Assembly: GCA_014526335.1 (NCBI GenBank)
Contig: JACTAT010000016.1
Coordinates: forward strand, 2,493,901 to 2,557,900
Source: Chrysaora quinquecirrha
Taxonomy: Eukaryota; Cnidaria; Scyphozoa; Semaeostomeae; Pelagiidae
Length of the DNA: 64,000 bases
Reading direction: 5' to 3'
Shown here piece by piece: positions 58,963 through 64,000 of this stretch (positions are counted from its first letter, which is position 1; every line of letters starts with the position of its first letter). The notes below the pieces were generated by a model. The model ran no database searches. It saw only the letters and a program-made list of their open reading frames with translations, and was not told where the DNA came from. The position numbers and the translations under genes were made by a program.

Positions 58963-59043
58963 GACCCCCTCCCCCCCGACTCAATGTTGGAGTAACTGAT
59001 GAGCCTGATATTTCCCCAACATTGAGTCGGGGGGGGAGGGGGT
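58963..59043. repeat. inverted repeat with C-run/G-run stem
   Basis: ACCCCCTCCCCCCCGACTC plus AATGTTGG is mirrored by CCAACATT plus GAGTCGGGGGGGGAGGGGGT, giving a stem of about 27 bp and a loop of about 27 nt. Related CGAGGGGAGGGGGCTTATCAA runs follow at 59200-59290. Likely a short non-autonomous element. Confidence 0.7.
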
Positions 59044-59299
59044 AAGATTGGTGGAAGAGAAAACTTTGAAAAAAAGCTAAGTGTCCCAACATTTATGACG
59101 AGGATTGTTGGTAATGGTATACTAGACAGGAAAAGGCATTGTCGTATGCCGCATTGCCAATATGGACTCAAAGGCTAACACCAACATGTCAGGTGTAGCA
59201 GCTTACTCGAGGGGAGGGGGCTTATCAACAATTCCTCGCTCTTGAGTGGGGCTAATTCGAGAGGAGGGCTTATTCAACGGGGGGGGGGCGATTCGACGA

Positions 59300-60840
59300 T
59301 TTACGGTATTTCTGGAGTACATCAGGAATAATCTAAAGCCTTGCTTGTTGGTAGTGCTAAGAACAAAAAGAGTAGACAAAAGGAAAACAGAAAAGCAGAC
59401 AGGCAGAGCAAAGACGATCCCAGCCCTGACGTGTATGAGTATGACCTGATCATGCCTGCATTCAGATTGGTTACTCGCAAGTTCAGTTGAAAAATAATTT
59501 CCAAATGTAGTTTGTGATATGAAGTATACTTACATTCCAGTTGTGAGTCAAGTTAAAAAGCACTTAAATGCAGCTCAAAGTCAAACTGGTCTTCTAAATC
59601 GACTGCAATTTCACAGTTATATAATGAAAAAGATATCACAGATTGAAATTCTCTCTTTGTTGAGTCTGCTTTTTACAATTTATGGTTGCCTGAACGAGAA
59701 TAATACAAGCACAATTTTCCTTTTAGTTTGGCATAATAGGCATAATATGCTCATGCCAGACAACGAAACAAGAAAAATTATCTTAAAAACACAACATACG
59801 AAATGACGGAATAGCGGAACAACAGAATGACAGAATGAGTATCGAATAGAAATTTAAGACGCAATTACGGGAAATCAAATATTATTTCCAAAGTCGCTAA
59901 CACATATTATGGTGAGACGCAACTCCCAGCTGGGGCATGGGAAGACATTTTCTCTATCTTGATTATTCTCTATCTTGATGACTCTCTATTTTCACTATCT
60001 AGCTTCTGCAGTGACGTTGCTTTCATATCAGGATATATTGTCAGCGTTTCAATCAGGCAAAAACCTGGCATATGTCGTCCTTGAAAGAGGAAACTAATAA
60101 ATAAGCAATAAGCGAATAAACAATAATGATACAAGCCTTAATCGAAAAAATTAAACTGGGAAAATTGTAGACGAAAAAGCTACCAGAGAAGAAGAGATTT
60201 CATTTGGTTCCGCTGCAAGGTCCACAGTCTTATATCCTTTAAGGGTTTAAGGTCCTGTTCCTTTGACTCTCCACGACTCCGCATATTAATGGTGCTTTTC
60301 TCCTTTCAAATTCCCGTCTTTCGTTTCTGCTTTTAATTTCAATATGCCTATTAAAGAATTTGAAAGAAATATTTTGTTGTTCTTGTTCTCGCCCAGTTAA
60401 CCATAAACTTGTTTAGAACATTACGAATAAAAGATGCAAACATCAAAATTTCCGCAATCTTTCTGCAATCATATGCTAGTGGATTGTTACCTCATTGTCC
60501 AGCTGTCGCAGTTATAGCTAATTCGGAGAAGGATTCGAGTTCTATTTGGTTCTCTTACTGACACTTTCCATGTAAGTATTCTGCATAATGTAATAGACTA
60601 CAATACAGTTAATTTATTTGTTTTACGGTTGTATAGAGCTACAACGTCACGATTATCGATAAACACAATGTCTTTTCAACTTAGAAGAATGATTTGGTCA
60701 AATTCAATCAAGCAGTGCATGCGCAAGAATATTGACCTGGATCTCCCTGTGAACCCGAATTCCATTAAAATTGGTTAAAAATTCACAGAAAAGCCGATTT
60801 GCTGTGGCGACTTTCAAAAAGATTCTGCTTCAACAACTTA
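59300..60840. other. no gene recognised
   Basis: AT-rich sequence with short frames only. Confidence 0.45.
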
Positions 60841-61275
60841 AATTTTTGTTTCACATCATATAGTTTTCGTATCTTATCACATTAAATGTGTTAGGAATAA
60901 GAAACCCCATCAAAACAATGCTACAAAACAAAGGAACACAGAGTTTGTGGAAAGGGGGCAAGATTGTTACCAGATTTCGTTGATTATCACTTTTTATGGG
61001 CCTAAAATTAAATTTTTGTTTCACATCATATAGTTTTCGTATCTTATCACATTAAATGTGTTAGGAATAAGCAACCCCATCAAAACAATGCTACAAAACA
61101 AAGGAACACAGAGTTTGTGGAAAGGGGGCAAGATTGTTACCAGATTTCGTTGATTATCACTTTTTATGGGCCTAAAATTAAATTTTTGTTAAAGATCATA
61201 AAGTTTTGGTATCTTATCACATTTAATTTTTTAGGCATAAAAAAATCCATGAAAACAATGCTACAAAACAGGATT
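60841..61275. repeat. 170-bp tandem repeat, about 2.5 copies
   Basis: Units begin at 60841, 61011 and 61181 with AATTTTTGTT. The first two differ at essentially one base (GAAACC/GCAACC), while the third is diverged and stops after CAATGCTACAAAACA. Near-identity of two copies indicates a recent duplication. Confidence 0.95.
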
Positions 61276-62130
61276 TTATTATAGTTAGTTAGAATGATAT
61301 TTTAAAAACTTATTGACTAGTTGCTTTTCAAAATAAGATGAGATGTGTCTATATCATTCTTTACTCATATTTGCTCAAGAACCCAAGCCACTATATTGCT
61401 CTTCCGAATTTAGCGAATTTTCACGTAATCGCAGCAATTGATAATTTTCTGGGTCGTGCATGGGTATGTATGTAGCTACACACTACAGACCTCTCTCTAA
61501 GTTAACTCACAAAAACAATCATCCGCAAAATGTCCGATTATTAATTAGGGAATATTAATACTGGTATGAATTTTTACCCTTTGTCTATAGGGATACGTTT
61601 AAAGTGTTACGGTAAATCTGCGATTGAAAACGCCAACATTTAAATAAGGTTTCCAGAGCGGAATGTTTTGAAAACGAAATTTCCCTTGTGGACAACGAAA
61701 ACTTTAATGTTTGAAAATGATGCAGCAACAACAATAAGTCGATGGGTAGTATTGAATTTCAAAATTCAAAGTTCAGAAGACAGGACGTTATCTTTTCCAT
61801 GTAGACAGCGAAAACGCCATAGTGTACGCAAAATTTTTTAAACGTTTTCACTGATATGAAACCGCAACTTTTTGAAAAAATATCCGTATAGACGAGGCCT
61901 TAGAACGCCAAGTTTGATCGAGATCTCTGAAACCAGACTGACCTGGTGACAGTAGCCTGTTATCATTCATGAAATGACATTGCGAAAATAAAGTCTATTT
62001 GTTCTGCTTACGTCATCAAATAACTACTTGAATGAAACATTGTGCTCACATAACTTTCTCTTTGTTAATCTAATTTTTTCTGAAGCAATTTCATTTTTAC
62101 TTAGCACTTTGCCATTGCTGCTAAACTTTG
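61276..62130. other. upstream region of the TPR-like gene
   Basis: No exon recognised. 61590-61910 contains AAAACG-type motifs and ends GTATAGACGAGGCCTTA, which looks like a dispersed repeat end. The promoter of the following gene would be here, but no clear element is visible. Confidence 0.4.
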
Positions 62131-62135
62131 GTACA

Positions 62136-62849
62136 ATGGAAAAAGAACAAGACTCGTTTTACGGATCGTCGGACCATGATTCGGTTAATTTGAAACGAGG
62201 CATAGAACTGTTTAAGAGTGGCAAGTATCTTCAAGCACAAATGACTCTTGCAGCAGCAGAAGAATTGAAGGATGAGTATGAAACCATAAAGTACGCCAAG
62301 GGTCTCTTCTGGATGGCAAAATCATTCGTCGCTGACAAGGAATTCCAGAAGGCCTTTAGATGCTTTGTCAGGTTGATGACAGTTGCAATAATGGATGAAG
62401 ACATGAACATTAAGCTCACTGTCTTGATGGAAGTAGGCTTGGCTTATCTTTCTTGGGATAAGCCAGAAAATGCTATAGAGACCTTTGAAAAGCTGTTATT
62501 GTTCATGAAAAACGTAACCGACAAAGATATTAAAGAGGCAGCCGTTAAGAAATTTGGGGACCGTGTATCCTGTAACCTCATAATGGCAATATTTCAGCAA
62601 TTAGCATGCCATAAAAGCACTCCTTCACTGTGCTCAGATATTGTTGCTAAAGATATTCCTACACATGTCTACTTCATCAAAGACGTCGAAAAGCGAAGGC
62701 AAGGTGCAGTGATCGCTGCACTTGCTTGCATAAAATTAAAGGAGCACCACAAAGCCATCAAATGTCTTAGCATAACCTCAGTGAGGGATGAAGATACATT
62801 GAAAAAAGTATCTTCTGTTATAAAGGAATATGCTCGAGAAAAAGCCGAG
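62136..62849 (+). CDS. TPR-like helical-repeat protein, first coding exon
   Basis: The ATG at 62136 opens MEKEQDSFYGSSDHDSVNLK. The frame is also open back to 62028, but that stretch is hydrophobic and AT-rich, as a 5' UTR or an unrelated signal might be. 238 codons run to a GAG|GTATTG donor. Residues 20-140 contain helix pairs of TPR type: GIELFKSGKYLQAQMTLAAA, AKSFVADKEFQKAFRCFVRL, and VGLAYLSWDKPENAIETFEK, and later IAALACIKLKEHHKAIKCLS. TPRs mediate protein binding; the specific partner is unknown. The gene continues downstream, possibly to 63471-63698. Confidence 0.7.
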
Positions 62850-63470
62850 GTATTGTTTTGCTTACATCTTTTTTGATAACTGTCCTAATTGTTTCGATTT
62901 TTTTTCAAATGTCCTGCAAACTTTCAATTTCCTTTCCTATCTATATGATGATGTAATTTTTTTCAAAACCATTGTTTTTGTATCTAAAAGTCTACATAAT
63001 TTTTGCTTTGGTTTTAATCAAATACCTAACTGGCTTCTAGCATTTTGACCATCCTACAAGTAACCTGCGGAACTGCAGTAGCACACATGCTGCTTAGCAA
63101 CTTGCTTACATCTTGTAGGAAACCCTGTCCGGGATCAATTTCACTTTTTAGAAAGATAGGTTAGAAACTACAAATGGGTTCTTTCTGGCTCTTTAGATTT
63201 GATCAAGACCAAATTCAAAACAACATTCAAAACAAAGTATATCTTCCATTGAGAAATAATCAAACGATAGAGTTGATGCGGTTTTATGAAGAAAAATCGT
63301 ATTTAGAATGTACCCGCCAAACTCCAGGTTTTCACACTTTCAAGAATAATCGTCTACTCCTTCTTTCAATACCACATTGTCTCTTCCAGATTTCATTTCA
63401 AGGTATTTCCTGAGTCGTTTGGAGAGTGCTGTGACAGCGGTCCTCCGCCAGATTCACAATTCAAAATATC

Positions 63471-63698
63471 ATGTCACATGTTACACCCAATGCAACAACA
63501 CCAACAACAAGTTGTCAAAAAGTAAAAGATATGTTACAGAAAAAAGTAGAGCGCAAACGATTCCTTACACACTTGTTTTTCGCACAAAATCATAAAGCTC
63601 TGAAAATTCTCAGGGTCGGCGCAATAAGGGCTGACGCTCTCGCAAGTATGGAGATCTTTCACTTAACTAGGTTGATTCAGCAAAACAAAAGTATATAA
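63471..63698 (+). CDS. candidate downstream exon of the TPR-like gene
   Basis: The frame contains QKVKDMLQKKVERKRFLTHL and FFAQNHKALKILR and ends IQQNKSI. The basic helical character resembles the preceding exon, but I could not find an acceptor whose phase fits the GAG donor at 62849. An exon is possible, the join is not shown. 62850-63470 otherwise holds no recognised exon, and 63700-64000 shows nothing. Confidence 0.3.
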   Translation: MSHVTPNATTPTTSCQKVKDMLQKKVERKRFLTHLFFAQNHKALKILRVGAIRADALASMEIFHLTRLIQQNKSI

Positions 63699-64000
63699 AA
63701 AGATTTCAAATATCGCTCTGTTTTTCCTCATATGAAGAGAAGTACATCGAAATTCTCATTTTCTTAAGCGCAGTCCTGTGTTTTCGAGTACCGCACACGT
63801 ATAGAATATCGGATCAAAATGAGCATTACCATCATTTAAATTCCTAAAGCTGGGCAAAAGCAGCATTCATTTCATGTTAAAGCACAGTCAATCTGCTAGA
63901 GAAAATTTCAACATAGGTAAAGACAGCAGGTCATAAACTAGCCCTAGCCCCTACAATGTAGCTATCTAGGACCGTGAAGGCATTGTCAATAAAGGATAAA

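Noticed and set aside
59519..59806. 95-residue plus-strand ORF
   Set aside because: It is AT-rich with no recognised motif, and nothing beyond length supports it.

Overview
The window looks like a piece of an intron-rich, AT-rich, repeat-laden invertebrate nuclear genome. A cnidarian is my best guess, from the style of the GPCR and the very finely split RNA polymerase I gene, but no feature proves the phylum. There are no operons, ribosome binding sites, CRISPR arrays or complete RNA genes. Two runs of exactly 500 N (3547-4046 and 48070-48569) are scaffold gaps.

Layout. 1-150 is a tRNA-derived SINE. About 250-3546 is a 196-bp satellite that runs into the first gap. 4599-4957 is a foldback element. 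5101-6042 (minus) is an intronless class A GPCR. 7523-33539 (minus) is POLR1B, the second-largest subunit of RNA polymerase I, in at least 34 exons. Its introns hold four copies of a TA-target inverted-repeat element, several copies of an AAACATTG-type element, a Mutator-like MITE, SINEs, minisatellites and a large (ATC)n tract. 33903-45024 (minus) looks like a single-pass membrane protein: signal-peptide exon, end of an Ig domain, Ser/Thr-rich stalk, transmembrane helix. An LTR retrotransposon (35720-42319) sits exactly where the rest of the Ig domain should be, and that retrotransposon carries a 2.8-kb foldback element (38813-41658).

46824-50394 (minus) encodes a protein with a C-terminal chitin-binding peritrophin-A domain. 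50600-51790 is a dead LINE reverse transcriptase fragment interrupted by a TTAA-flanked MITE. 53140-53549 is a small unidentified ORF pair followed by a 26-bp perfect palindrome. 53753-56503 is a second copy of the foldback element. 56833-56974, 58512-58788 and 62136-62849 are further coding exons or candidates; the last starts a TPR-like protein that runs towards the window end.

The most unusual structure is the pair of foldback elements at 38.8 kb and 53.7 kb. Each has arms that end in long GGGAAC/GGGAAT hexamer arrays, in opposite orientation at the two ends. The genes show no obvious functional link; the window is ordinary host genes colonised by several layers of nested transposons.
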